Origin: Sycon ciliatum
Lineage: Eukaryota; Porifera; Calcarea; Leucosolenida; Sycettidae
Length of the DNA stretch: 64,000 nt
Direction of reading: 5' to 3'
Assembly: GCF_964019385.1 (NCBI RefSeq)
Contig: NC_088649.1
Location: 7,719,503 to 7,783,502, forward strand
Under the pieces are notes generated by a model that was not told the origin of the DNA, did no database searches, and saw nothing but the letters and a program-made list of their open reading frames with translations. Both the position numbers and the translations under genes were made by a program. Below are positions 27,128-38,962 of the stretch, in pieces. Every line of letters starts with the position of its first letter. The stretch's first letter is position 1.

Positions 27128-30100
27128 ATGGCGGCAAAGGAGCCTCGTGTTTCTGGCAAACAGATGGAGCAGTGGTCAAGGTACGTTTATGCATAAGTAT
27201 GATCACTTGTTCTACAGAAAACCAAATCTCTGCTACAGTCATGTAGTTATAGGAGTCAGGCTTTGTATGAAAGGCAGCTTGCAAGGTGAAGTTAGATTGG
27301 CAATGATCTTACCTGATTTGAATTTCCTATTTTCTATCCATTTACTATTCATCCGATCTATTTTACAAGTAATTTTACATCCCAAATCAAATAGGCAAGT
27401 ATGCGCATACCCAGCAATCACAGGTTATCACCTAGAAATAATAATAATCTGCATAACGGTAAAAGTAACTTAGTTTAGAATGGAACTTTTGCTCAGCGTC
27501 ACCCTTTTAACCAGGCCGTAACGAGGTCGGCCGAAGGAATCCTAGAGAAAGAGAATCCTCCTCTCCACTGCTCAACCAGGATGCCGACATAGGTCCGAAA
27601 ATAGACAACTAAAAGGTACGCAAGAAACCTTTACGGCCAAGGCTGCGCAGACTTTGGCCTACTAGTATTTTAACATACAAGTAAATTCAAAATTTACGAG
27701 GAGCACACAAAAATCTCTATTGAAACCTAGGCAATCTGCGCAGTTCCAAACTGGAAAGAAGAAACACTGGTGGTAGGAATTCACATCGGCGCAGTGAACC
27801 AGTTTCAGTCTTCTATATCGAAGTTTACCTCGCCTAGTGTAATCCAGCGAAAACAACACAGCCTCAGCCGAATGTTGCCTTTGTTTCATGAGAGCCAAAC
27901 ACAAAAGTAATCTGTGCCAGAAGATTGTGCTCTTAAGGAGGTACCTATGTATACAAACATACATAAATAAATACATACATACATACATAAATACAAACAT
28001 ACATACATAAATACATACATACATTCATACATTCACGCACAACAGACGCGAAAGGCTGTGTTAGCTAACACAGCCTTTCGCCTCTGTTGTGTGTGTATAC
28101 TGCTCTGTACATTCGTACATTGAGCACTCTACCTCGAGCTTCCAGGACTGGCCTTGTTTGTACATTCATACATTTTGATCTTGATCTTGATCCTGCTGCC
28201 AAGCCTCGCTACATACACACATAAATACATACATTCAAGAAGCACACCCATATACACCCACTCTAATGTTGCAACCCATCCACCCAGTGATCCATATGCT
28301 GTTTTTTCTTCGTTATTTCTTCCATTTGGTTTCTATATGTCTGGTTCACACAGGATTCAGCGGAATATCCGATGTAGTATCATCGAAGAGGATCGATTCG
28401 GTCGCCCAGGAGCAACCCTGAGGTCCTCAATTAACATTATTGGAGGACTTGATATTTCGTACAGCAGCAGCGACAACCAGACGGCCGTGGCTGCGCTATC
28501 GCTATATAACTACTGTACCATGCAACACATGCATACATTTAAGATTCCCGTCAAAATAACCGTACCATACAAATCTGGCTTCTTGGCGTATCGAGAAGTC
28601 GAGCATTATGTCACGTTGCTGGAGACGCTTAAGAAGGAACACCCCCAGTGGAAACCACAGGTGCTTTTGGTGGATGGCAATGGAATTTTGCACCACAGAG
28701 GCTGTGGCTCAGCCAGCCATCTAGGAGTTGTGGCTGACGTGCCCACCATTGGTGTAGCCAAAACACTTCTTATTCCAGCGGTTCAAGCCCGAAGTGAGCG
28801 ACAATTCCGAGAAGTAAGTGAAGACTTCTCTATGTTCTTGCCCTGGAACATTCGTTAGGAATACTCGCCTCTACTTCTTTATCTTTGCCGTGATGATGCC
28901 CATTTCGCACAATATTGGCTGTAATTCATTATTATTCCTGTCGTGCAACTGAGCGAAATTTTCGGAGATGGAGGGGATCGCAAGTGAAACGTACTTAGCT
29001 TAGGATGTGGTCCCAGTGATAATCATCTGTCCCTGTTGAAAGTTTAACACTTGCGTCTTTTTGACCCTTTTGGCATCCGCAGGACAATATCAAACACCTT
29101 TGCCAAAACAGAGGCATGGCTCCAGTGATTGGAAAGGGCAAGACCGGCATCATTGGAGTAGCCAGCGTCAACAAAGGTGGATCAACACCCGTCTATATTT
29201 CAGTGGGCCACAGAGTGTCTCTGAATACTGCAGTTAGCATAGTCCAGCAGTGCTATCGAGACAATTGTAGAATTCCAGCTCCTATAGACAGTGCTGATCA
29301 AGAATCTCGACAACAGATTGGTGCAAGAACAAGAGGCACTCGTCCGCGTGTGAATGCCAAGCCTAGAGATCTCAACCGTTACCACGGAGCAGTGCAGCAG
29401 GTCGACATGGACACGTCTGGCGGCAAGGATTCCACGACTTCCACCACACATGGCCTTCAGCAGGAGACTCCGAATACAGCTCCACTGAACGCCCAGTCAT
29501 CAGCTAACGCCCAAGGGACTCCTGGTTTCTCTTCTACGTGGCAAAGCAGCTCACACCTCCCCAGACGACGAGGGCTTCACCTTGGCTACTGGAAAACATA
29601 CATTCAAGCCCAAGCCATCAGCTAACGCCCAAGGGACTCCTGGTTTCCCTGCTCGTCTACGTGGCAAAGCAGCTCACACCTCCCCAGACGACGAGGGCTT
29701 CACCTCGGCTACTGGAAAACATACATTCAAGCCCAAGGCATCCCCGTCAGTGCAACACATCACCCGATCCACAGGTAACATGGGCTACTGAAGCAACAGC
29801 CACTGAGAGGGAGAGGCATTTCGAACGCATTGCATCTACCCGCAGAGGAAGCGCTAGTGCAATCAAGGTAATTAATGGCTTAAGTTGTGTTTGCACTCTC
29901 ATAACTCACCATTATGATTGTATCATACAAGTTGCCAACTATACCAACAGGACACCCGTGGAAACCCTAATGAAATCCCATTTCATCCTAGCTCACAGCC
30001 CTCTAAATTCTAATCACTCCCTTTTATCGAACATCCACATAAATCCTAGCATCGCATCAGAGTCTGTCACACGATAAACTGCTGGAACTGTAAAGATAGG

Positions 30101-30721
30101 CTTCATTAATTCATGCAGCCTTCGACATAAGATACACCACATCACTGCCCCTCTCCAGGAACGCACTGGGAAATCCTGCGCAGATACGTAGATACATTCT
30201 ACGTAGATCGAAGTCAGAGCACGTCGAGAAACGCATCTTCTAGCTTGTATATACCGATCTTAAGACGAACCTGTGTCAAACATGTACTGGCCTCTCGTGC
30301 GTCGCCAAAGACAGTAAGAGCTTGAGGGGGCATACTGGTGTTCGAGGATGTATTGCTTTTCGAAGAAACTCAATTTCCATGGAATGTAAGAAATTGTGAA
30401 CTGTAATGTCTCGCCCAATACAACATGTACATCGTTGATGTTGAAATATTTCGCAGCGTTTATAATAATCACCTTTGGTTCACATGGTGTAGCCTCGTGC
30501 TCTCGAGTGTCCCTGGGTATCACTGACCATGCTGGTAATGTTTTCCTTTGGTCATTTTTTATTCTCTGCTTCAGCAAAAACTGGATGCTGCCACCCGGGA
30601 TTCGTCTTCGAACAGCGACCCTGATGAGGTTCCTGTCGCTATGGGCAAGCGGAAGGCTACCCCAGCAACGCCAACCAGGGATAACCTTGATGATTATGTT
30701 CTTCTACACTTTGTCATGTGA
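27128..30721 (+). CDS. ENDOV: Endonuclease V, spliced gene
   Basis: Endonuclease V cleaves nucleic acid next to deoxyinosine or inosine; in animals it mainly acts on inosine in RNA. Exons: 27128-27180 (ATG to donor GTACGT), 28354-28813 (acceptor CACACAG, donor GTAAGT) and 29083 onwards (acceptor CCGCAG), all in phase. The joined protein starts M-A-A-K-E-P and has G-G-L-D-I-S-Y (catalytic D51), P-Y-K-S-G-F-L-A-Y-R-E (E99), L-L-V-D-G-N-G (D125) and Y-I-S-V-G-H-R, that is, all catalytic residues of the family. Read straight through, the third exon stops at 29625 (351 residues). Alternatively it ends at donor 29867 and joins an exon at 30575-30721 (strong acceptor, ends L-L-H-F-V-M), but this needs two frame changes across a duplicated tail. 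TATA box and duplicated CRE sites lie upstream. Confidence 0.88.
27955..28045 (+). repeat. (ATAC)n/(ATAA)n microsatellite in intron 1
   Basis: Interrupted CATA-type tetranucleotide array in the first intron of the endonuclease V gene. Confidence 0.9.
28037..28093. repeat. Near-perfect 56-bp palindrome in intron 1
   Basis: CACAACAGACGCGAAAGG, then CTGTGTTAGCTAACACAG, then CCTTTCGCCTCTGTTGTG. The central 34 bp is a perfect palindrome around AGCT, and the outer part has one mismatch. It would form a long hairpin in the pre-mRNA. Confidence 0.9.
29500..29745 (+). repeat. Tandem duplication in the endonuclease V tail
   Basis: A unit of about 120 bp (TCAGCTAACGCCCAAGGGAC to ATTCAAGCCCAAG) is present twice in direct tandem. 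The first copy lacks 5 bp relative to the second (after GGTTTC), so the copies sit in different frames. The second copy encodes R-L-R-G-K-A-A-H-T-S-P-D-D-E-G-F-T, a basic then acidic tail. Confidence 0.85.
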
Positions 30722-31119
30722 GATTGTCAACTCGCTTGCTAGCCTTCCTACTTTGTTGTATCCCATTTATTTTAGCATTCCTGATGTGTGTCCATACCCC
30801 TGCTTGATGATTTAACTCCAGTTACTTTCATTGGCTACCTTTAATTCCGTAAACTCCACTGATGATAGGGACAGAAGATATATTTCTCACCGGCCGAGCG
30901 GAGCGATTGAGGTTAGAAATGATTTCTCGCGCAACAAAATTATTTTTCTTGCGAATATGGAATCTGGTGTTTTCTCTTTTTGTTGCTGTTCTTTTTGCCT
31001 GACTTCTTCAGTCAGTTTTTTGTGTCTCACCAGTGTCCCCACCCTCCCACGTTTCATGTCTGCCCGTCTTCTTCCCTTTCTTTCTTGGCTGTAGATATGT
31101 TGTGCCAGTTTTATGCTGC

Positions 31120-31948
31120 CATATTACCACTTGGGGTTATACACATCACAACCCAGCTGAGTGCTGACCTTGCCGCTCTGGATCGCTACCTAGATCAGAA
31201 GGGACTGGTGTTAAACCCTTCCAAGACTCAGTTTGTCCTGCTCAGGCGACCGGGCAAGGAGCTGCCACCTGGCACCGCAGTCAACTGCCGGGGCACTTCC
31301 ATAGCCCCATCTGCTTACGCTCGGTACTTAGGAATACTGGTTGACGAACATCTGTCTTTCTCAACCCAAGTGGATGCAGTATGTGCAACTGTCAATAGGA
31401 AGGTCGGAGCATTTGTCCATGCAAAGCAGAATATCAGCATTTTTGGCAAACGACTTTTCTATTTATCGATCATTCAGTCCACATTTGAGTTTGGCAGCAC
31501 TGCATATATTCATTGCTTATCACAAACCCTATATGACAAGCTTCTTACTGCCAGCCGCGTAGCATTAAAGAGAATATTTTCGTTGGATAGAATGACTCCC
31601 ACCACTCTTCTATACAGTCATACTAACTTGTACGCCCTTGAGAAACGTCTCAACTTCAAAACCTATGTATTTGTTTACCGCTGCCTGAATGGACTTGCTA
31701 GTCATCTTCTGCGAGACCGCTTTACCTTGCGCGCCCATGGTGCTCGCACTGCAGCCACCACCCGTGGCCAAGTCTCTGCTGCTCTTGTTCTGCCCCCCGC
31801 TAACACCCGATATGGCTTTAGTGCAATTTCTTATTTGGGCGCTGCCAGGTGGAATACACTTCCACCGGCTTGCCGCATGTCTAGTTCACCAGCTGAATTT
31901 CGCTCATCCATCAAATTATACCTAGGGTTCCCTGTAAAAAGGCGCTGA
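31120..31948 (+). pseudogene. LINE reverse transcriptase, C-terminal third (CR1/L2-like)
   Basis: The frame has L-V-L-N-P-S-K-T-Q-F (motif after the YADD box), Y-L-G-I-L-V-D (thumb) and the long C-terminal region with L-N-F-K-T-Y-V-F-V-Y-R-C-L-N-G and W-N-T-L-P-P. It lacks everything N-terminal, including the YADD box, and ends shortly before (AAT)n at 31981, the expected place for a LINE tail. No internal break was seen in the remaining 270 codons, so it is a fairly young 5'-truncated copy. Confidence 0.8.
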
Positions 31949-32199
31949 CGCCTGTTGGGAATTCCCTAGTAAAAGAAGAATAAATAATAATAATAATAAT
32001 ACACCCGGTCTTTTCCCTCATTCGTGCGTTCGTCGGCGCGAGGGTTTTTTCCCGGCTGGCTCGGTCCAGAGAAATTAATCTGACGGTCCCAAGTGGTGCA
32101 ATGCAATCACTTTTCCTCCTGGGGTCTGTCTCCCTGTTGTTGCTCCTAGGTTCTTCTGCATTCCGGTTCACATCTGGCTACGGCCTACTACCCTCACTC

Positions 32200-32415
32200 C
32201 GTGTACTCCTGCCTCTGTTGTCTGGGTCCATGTCCTTATGTCGGTGTATGTGGAGCGAGAACATCGGTTCTGGATTATAATATTCCTGTTACACTACTAC
32301 TAGGACACACATACATATCGAACAGGAAACTTACATGTAGTTGCGTGATGTATGCAGCCTTCATTTTATTTACAGCTCTATTAAAGTTATTAACTCCTCG
32401 AGGGTTGTTAAAATA
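32200..32415 (+). repeat. Diverged PLE 3' tail
   Basis: GTTGCGTGATGTATGCAGCC to AACTCCTCGAGGGTTGTT aligns by eye with the PLE 3' end near 18935-19000 (GTTGCGTGGTGATGTCTGCG to TATCTCCACGTAGATTATT). It abuts the inverted endonuclease V duplicate. Confidence 0.55.
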
Positions 32416-34722
32416 GAAAATGAATAGAAAATATGAAGTTCAAATCAGGTTCCAGATCCGTGACTGTCTCACGTCGCCTTGTATGCTTTCGTACATGTCT
32501 AGTCTTACCCTTACAATTGGTAGAGGTTTGGTTTTCTGTAGAACAAGAGGTCAAACCGACATGTATGCATAACCGTACCTTGACCAGCGCTTCATCTGTT
32601 TTCGCCACAAATATGACGCTTGTTTGACGCCTTGCTTGAAACTTCGGCTGTTGTAGGAATTTTGCACACCTTGATCTCACCAGTACAGACTGTATATTGC
32701 CGAAATCCATAGTCTATTGCCAGTGAAAAGCACTAATTATTCTAGAGAACAATGTCTTAGAACTCAGCCATCTGAATTCTCCACCGAGGAATAAAACGCG
32801 TTACATGTATACATTGTTTGTTTGAAGTTATATTTTACATCGCAAACCAAACGGGCATTGATGCCCAATATTATGAGAAATGAGAAAATAGTCAATAGGA
32901 AGTATTTGTACCGGTAATTACAAGTCAAGTTCGAACGAAGTAACAATCAGAGAGAAATAGCAAGATGAGGACCTATGCCAGAGGGAGGTGCTATTTGGCC
33001 ATATTAACCGTAGAAAAAACACTTTCAGCAATCCTTTAAACGAGGTTGGACGACGAGAGGACGTGAGTTCCTGTGGCAGGGTGTTCCAAAGCTTCACGGC
33101 AGAAACCAATGGTCGGCTGTCGCCTGATGTTCGCCGAGTAAGCGGAACAACGTATTTGCAATTGTCATTGCCACGGGTGTTACTGGGAGGTTGGAGGGCT
33201 ACTCTATCTTTCAGAAGAGGGCTGATGCTGCTGGTGTGGACACAGTACATAAGGAAACGGAGTTTGCATTTGGCACGTTCAATTACAGGGGTCAGTGCAA
33301 GGCGAGTGTATATGAGTGGTATGGGACGGGAAGGGCAGATTGGCTACGCAGCGAACACATCGCTTGTCGAGGACAGTGAGCTGGTGCCGGTGCTGAGCCT
33401 TAAGTGCTGAGAAGAAGGAGTTTGATCCATAAAGCATGTCAGGAAGCATAAGGGCAGAATAGAAGAGGAGTGACTGGCGTTCAGTTAGCGACGGGCGGAT
33501 GGTTCTCAGGGTGGTTAGCTTCTGCGAAGTTTTACGTACTATGCTGGAGACCTGCGCGTCCCACCGAAGACAGGAATCGAACTGTAGGCCCATAAAGCGA
33601 GCAGTGGTGGTCTGGGTGAGAGGCGTCCCGTTACAGTTAACGTTCAGTTCCAGTGTACTACGGCGTGAATCCTCAATGGCTAAGACCTGCGTCTTGTCAG
33701 GGTTTAAAACCAGGCCTTTCCCGTGTAGGTAGTCAGCCAAGTTCGACACAGCAACTGATAAGACTTGATTTAGGGTTGCTACGGATCCGCTTGCGGTGTC
33801 GAGAAGGATGTCATCCGCAAACAGCTGGGAGTGTGCTGGGCTGGTGACGCTATGGACGCCCATGGTATATAGTGAAAACAGCAAAGGACCCAGTAGTACA
33901 CTACCCTGAGGGACTCAACACCCGCATGCAGTTAGGCCCGAGCACTGCCCACTCGCCAGAACTACTCTCTGTCGATGGTCCGTGAAGTAGCTCGTAAACC
34001 AGCGCAATGCAGTCGAAGATACACCCAAAGCAAACAAATCTTGGATCATGTGCTGGTGGCGTACTTTATCGAATGCCTTGCTCATGTCCACTAGTACTGC
34101 GCCAGTATTTAGCTGGTGGTCTGCTGACGACAGATAGCGGTCCATGGCCAAGGTCAAGGAATCTTCCGTGGAGTGTTGTGGCCGGTACGCAAACTGATTG
34201 GCGGGCAAAAGTGAATGGGTTTGTAAGAAGTCACACAGGCTTTTGTGGACTATCTTCTCCAAGATCTTCGATGCTATTGGCAGCAAAGATATGGGACGGT
34301 AATTGCGAGATGCGTTCTTGTCACCAGACTTAAATAGGGGTCGAACATTTGCAATCTTCGGGGAGAAGGGCACAATGCCAGACGAAAGGGATGCATTAAT
34401 TAATATGGATAGCGACGGGGCGAGGGCTGCTGCACAATGCTTCAGGATGAATGCCGGAATACTGTCGCCGCCCTCAGCTTTACGAGCATCGAGTATCACG
34501 AGGAAGGTGAATACCTCCTCAACACTAGTGGCCTGGAATTCCCGCAAAGGATCCACAACTGATGTAAAGTTCAATTCAAGGTGACAAAACAAATTGAAAC
34601 CAAGTAGTTCGGCAATTTCTGTCAATGAAATGCCACCAAAGACAAGCGGCACAAAAGTTGAAGCGTCTTCCTCTAGATTGTTTTGCAAAATGACAGTGAC
34701 AGTGAAATGACTAGCTTTTTGT
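32416..34722 (-). pseudogene. Inverted duplicate of the endonuclease V 5' end, split by a LINE
   Basis: The minus strand at 34722-34620 matches the promoter-proximal region 26835-26970 (GCTATA..AAAAGCTAGTC, TTTCACT, GTCATTTTGCAA). The minus strand at 32700-32416 matches 27070-27345, including exon 1 and the start of intron 1 (AAACAGATGAAGCGCTGG then TCAAGGTACG). The exon 1 ATG is lost (ATGG became AAGG), so it is non-functional. A LINE fills the middle. Identity is roughly 70-80 percent by eye, so the duplication is old. Confidence 0.7.
32905..34605 (-). pseudogene. CR1/L2-like LINE reverse transcriptase, broken
   Basis: The frame reads K-A-E-G-G-D-S-I-P, R-P-L-F-K-S-G-D, N-Y-R-P-I-S-L-L-P, Q-F-A-Y-R-P, V-D-M-S-K-A-F-D, then an in-frame TGA at 33915-33917, V-P-Q-G-S-V, F-A-D-D-I-L (catalytic), L-V-L-N-P-D-K-T, and after a frameshift near 33290-33310 the C-terminal L-W-N-T-L-P-Q. 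The endonuclease domain is missing. Same general clade as the LINE at 36930-48663 but clearly a different lineage. Confidence 0.8.
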
Positions 34723-34724
34723 AT

Positions 34725-35640
34725 AGCCTACTAATACTATACAAGTAGGTATTGAATCTAATAACACGTCAGAAGTTGGGTGTTTTTGCCCTAGGCACCG
34801 GAAGGTAATGTCGGCATAATTATTGGCATAATTTGGTGGTTGAAAATTTGGAGCATAACTCGGAGGTAGGAGCATAACTACACGATTATACCACGGTTCT
34901 AGTATGTAGGCTACACAATTGTGTACAATGCACCTGATCAGTGCTGGTGGTCTGCATGGCAAAGCGTTTGGAGGTCATGCAGATAGTGTTTTGAATGAAA
35001 AGCAGGGTAGAAATCATGGCAATACATTATTGTATGCTCGAACTCGTCTTCTTCAAAGTTCTTTCTCACACTGGCACAGTACATGTAGGAGAAGATGCGA
35101 GTGAATCACCCTTCATCAGGTATCCCGGGGCGGAGGGGATAGTGGCGGGTAGTCCGCAAAACTACGTGAACATTTACCGGTACACGTACATTACATTTGT
35201 ACATGATGCATGTTACGAAGTCATGACCAGTCTGGATTTTAGCAGCCATGATATGACTGCAGGCTACGGATATTGCTCTTGTTCGGTCATGATGGAAGGA
35301 GAAGTGGAGCTACGGGAGAGATGAGCTGATTATTCGCAGGGTGAGGCCCAGGGTGACATCGGTTGGACGAGTATGATGATAACGAAGACAGTTGAACATG
35401 ATAATTTTCAAAGGTAACTAAAACTAATTTGGCAATGAGATAATATTTTTACTGAAGTACAAAAGAAATCAAGTAATGAATAGAAGAAGTATTGTTTTCT
35501 CTTTTCTATGTTGACCTCTTAGGCTCTTACATGCATGGACACCTTGGTATGGGGATACTCATGTACATGTTATTTGTTGTACTTATGGCCACTTCCAACT
35601 TGCAAGTACGAAAAAGGCACAATTTCCTGAACTTTGAGGC
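34725..35640. other. No gene recognised
   Basis: Only short chance frames, with no repeat or domain recognised. Confidence 0.3.
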
Positions 35641-35647
35641 TCCTTAA

Positions 35648-36691
35648 GGGGGCAGCCTACCCATCAATTTCATATGGCATTCAATTGATCGTAACTTTGG
35701 CGTTTCTCAGTGGATTTGAGTGAAATTTTGACCACACACTCCTGCCACTATGCTGGCCCTCAGGACATGATTTACAAGTTCTTGCGCCTCACTAACAGGC
35801 TTTCCAGGCCGGAAAAACTCAAATTTCCGGCATAGTGCCACGGTGTGCGAGCCACCCAGGAGCCAAACAAATGCATTTACATTTTTTCACATTTTCGTGC
35901 CCATTCTGTCCGTGCGCGGGACCCAAACCTAAAACAAGTCCAGAAGCAGCCATGGGTGGTGGGGTAGGGCCCCTCAACGTGGCCCTGGAATCTGTCACAA
36001 CGGAACGAGTGGGCGTTCTCTCGCGGACTCCCACAGACCCAAGTCAATTTTTGAATTTTTCAGGTTTAGGGTGTGCTACGAGGTCGTACCTTTGATACAA
36101 CATCCAGTGCTGGGACCTCCACAGCAAGCCATTTCCACAGCGCTGCACACCAAATCCAGGATGCCCTCAGAAACCGGCAAAGACTGCCACTCACGTTTCA
36201 CTACTGCCTAGTACTGAATCCTACCTGACTTCTTGACACGACTCAAACTTGCCAAAGTCACTAAATCAACGTCAACTGCAATAATCAAGCCACATATCTG
36301 CAACGTCACGAGGGTGCTGGCAAAAGTCCTGCTGCACGGCGGCGGGCTTCGCCCGCCGCCGTGCAGCCCAATACGTGGTTTTTTAACGTGATTTTTTGGA
36401 CTTTTTTGGACTTGGGGCAAAATTCTGCACACTTTCGCGTGTTTCCATAATACGACAAGTTGCGCACGGTCTGCTCACATTCAAATACAGTGCTGCCAAC
36501 AAATGACAGCATGCAACAAAAAAATCTTTCCTTGCAAGGGCACATTTTCGGCCATAACTCTTGAACGGCTGGTCAGATAGGGACACTATTTTCAGAGAAT
36601 TTGCAGCTATTCATGCTCTTTCAACTGACGTAGCACTCAATATGAATTTACAAATTCGATTTTTCAGCGAATTTTTGGGTAGTCTGCCACC
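35648..36691. mobile_element. MITE-like element with TTAA target sites
   Basis: Terminal inverted repeats GGGGGCAGCCTACCCA (left) and the complement of GGTGGCAGACTACCCA (right) are each flanked by TTAA (35644-35647 and 36692-36695). TTAA duplication is the mark of piggyBac-type transposition, though the terminus starts GG rather than the usual CC. No transposase is seen. A GC-rich perfect hairpin lies inside. Confidence 0.65.
36332..36366. repeat. GC-rich perfect hairpin, 16-bp stem
   Basis: CTGCACGGCGGCGGGC, loop TTC, then the exact complement. Much more GC-rich than its surroundings. It lies inside the TTAA element. Confidence 0.95.
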
Positions 36692-36929
36692 TTAAGTACA
36701 ACAAAGTGAATGCACATGTATATCCCCGGGTGCTAAAGCATAATATGAGGATTTTATGAGCATAATGCGAGAATCCATGAAAGCAAAATTCCTTGATTTC
36801 GCGAGAATAATCCGCCGGAGCCTATTGTGCACAGGTGTAGTACTAGTATTAGCAGAAGTGGGTTGCCCATATACATCAATAAACAACGGGGTGTTGACGT
36901 CAGATCAAGGGGGCCTAGTAGAACGCACG

Positions 36930-38789
36930 GGCTACTGGGATGGGCTGGAGTCAAACCTAGAGACTGCCTGCAGTGGACCGCAGACCACAACTGTGCTAGT
37001 AGGAGACTTCAACGTAAACTTTAATGATGCCCATGCTGTGACTCCTTTGCATCATGTACTCAACCAGTTTAACCTTCGCAACCACGTCACATCTCCTACC
37101 CGAGTAACCAGCAGTACTGCCACACTACTGGATCTATTCTTGTCTACCACCCCGATGTTTGCGAGACCATACATTTGGATATCAGTGACCACTCTGCAAT
37201 ACTTGCCAGGCTGCCAATTTCAGCAAGTCACCACTTGAAGGGACAGCATCTGCGCAAGACTCGCTGTTTGCACAAAGTGGATTGGAATATGTTTACATGT
37301 GACCTGGAGAAGACGCTAACTACCTGTGACTCTGTCTGTGTGGATGTGTTTGCGTCGTCACTCACTGCGGGAATCCAGACCACTCTAGACAAACATGCTC
37401 CACTTCGGGAACGGCGCCGCAAATCTCGACGTCCTTGCCCCTGGATTACAGATGAGTTAGTGGCAAGTGTTCGTGAACGGAACCGGGCGCATCGTCTCTG
37501 GCTCCGAGACAAAACCGATCAGAACCTTCAAGAAGCACACCGATCAGCTCGCTCCAAAGCACGGAAGTTGGACAGGAGTCTGCGCAACTTGTACTTCACT
37601 AAGAGATGTGATACATCTGATCAACGGCAACTTTGGGCTGTCATGAACGATGTCACAGGCCGACAGAAGACACGGAAAGAACCTGAAGCGCCGCTTGAGT
37701 CACTCAGTAAATTGTTTGGAGACATTGTGCATGACCCTATGCGGCCACCTGAGCTGCATATACCACATGGTCCAGCCTCTGCATCTAGATTCTCAACATT
37801 TCAGCCGGTAAGCGTGTCTGATGTTGCACAATGCTTGCAAACTGTGAGTCCTCACAAAGCATCTGGGAGTGACAACATTCCTGGAATTGTACTGCAGCAG
37901 TGTTCAGATGTCCTGGCACCTCCATTTACCACCCTAGTCAATGCATCCTTGACATCAGGTACTGTGCCAGTGTGTTTTAAAACATCACACATTAGTCCAC
38001 TGTTCAAGAGTGGCGATGCAACATCCCCTACTAACTATAGACCAGTGTCATTGCTCCCTATTCTGTCCCGGATTTTGGAGTTCTTTGTAAAGAAGCAACT
38101 CACAGCATACCTCACGCAACATAACATATTACCTAGCAGTCAGTTTGCCTACAGGAAAATGCACTCTACCGAAGATGCATTAGTTCTAGCCGCCAACCGT
38201 TGGCTGTTGGCCAAACAAGAGCGAAAATACACAGGTATTGTGATGGTTGACATGTCAAAAAGCGTTTGACCGTGTCCAACATCAACGTCTGATTGATAAA
38301 CTATTCACCCTGGGAGTCAATGGCAGAGTATTGTTATGGTTGGCTAGCTATCTGTCTGGTCGTACTCAGCGTGTCAAGGTGTGTGAGGCTCTGTCTGATG
38401 AAGTCCCATGCTCAAGAGGTGTGCCCCAAGGCAGTGTTCTTGGGCCGCCTCTCTTTGTCCTTTACACGAGTGACATTTCCGACGTCATACCTTGCATTGT
38501 TGTGCATCAGGAGTTCGCGGACGACATCATCCTAGATTATTCTGATTCAGATCTGGACACTGTTTGCAAGACGTTGACTACGGCTGTGACACGTCTGTCT
38601 AGTCAGACGACTGGCTCTCCGAAATTGGGCTTCTGCTGAATACCGGAAAAACCCAAGTCATGGTAATTCAACATCGTGGACTCACTGGCGACATACCAGT
38701 CGTGAAATGTAAGGATCAAGCCTTAACTGTTACCTCCACTGCAAAATACCTTGGCGTAACCATTGATGACCAGCTATCCTGGCAGCCAC
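36930..38789 (+). pseudogene. CR1/L2-like LINE, 5' part, split by gypsy element A
   Basis: It begins in the APE-type endonuclease (V-G-D-F-N-V-N near 37000) and shifts frame near 37170. It continues with S-D-H-S-A (endonuclease), H-K-A-S-G-S-D-N-I-P, N-Y-R-P-V-S-L-L-P and V-D-M-S-K, shifts frame in a run of A near 38255, continues A-F-D-R-V-Q-H, R-G-V-P-Q-G-S-V-L-G and F-A-D-D-I-I, and shifts again near 38610. The frame stops at the LTR at 38790 and resumes at 48083 without losing a base, apart from the 5-bp target duplication. So the LINE is older than the gypsy insertion. Confidence 0.85.
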
Positions 38790-38948
38790 TGTAATAGTTT
38801 TACCTTGACACTTCTTGCTTGTCTTATGGTAACACCTTGTGTTCCTACTATTCTCACTCCTGCGGTTCTCGCCTTTCTTTTGCTTTATAACCTCTGGTTT
38901 GAACATCATTCGTTGAATTCTCCAATCAATCAAGTCTATACTGTTACA
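38790..38948 (+). repeat. 5' LTR of gypsy A
   Basis: 159 bp, TG...CA ends, with a TATA-like GCTTTATAACC at about 38881. Confidence 0.95.
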
Positions 38949-38962
38949 CTGGTAGCTTGAGG

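Noticed and set aside
30980..31120. Hydrophobic N-terminal extension of the LINE fragment (F-F-L-P-D-F-F...)
   Set aside because: Pyrimidine-rich flanking DNA read by chance; LINE similarity starts only near 31120.
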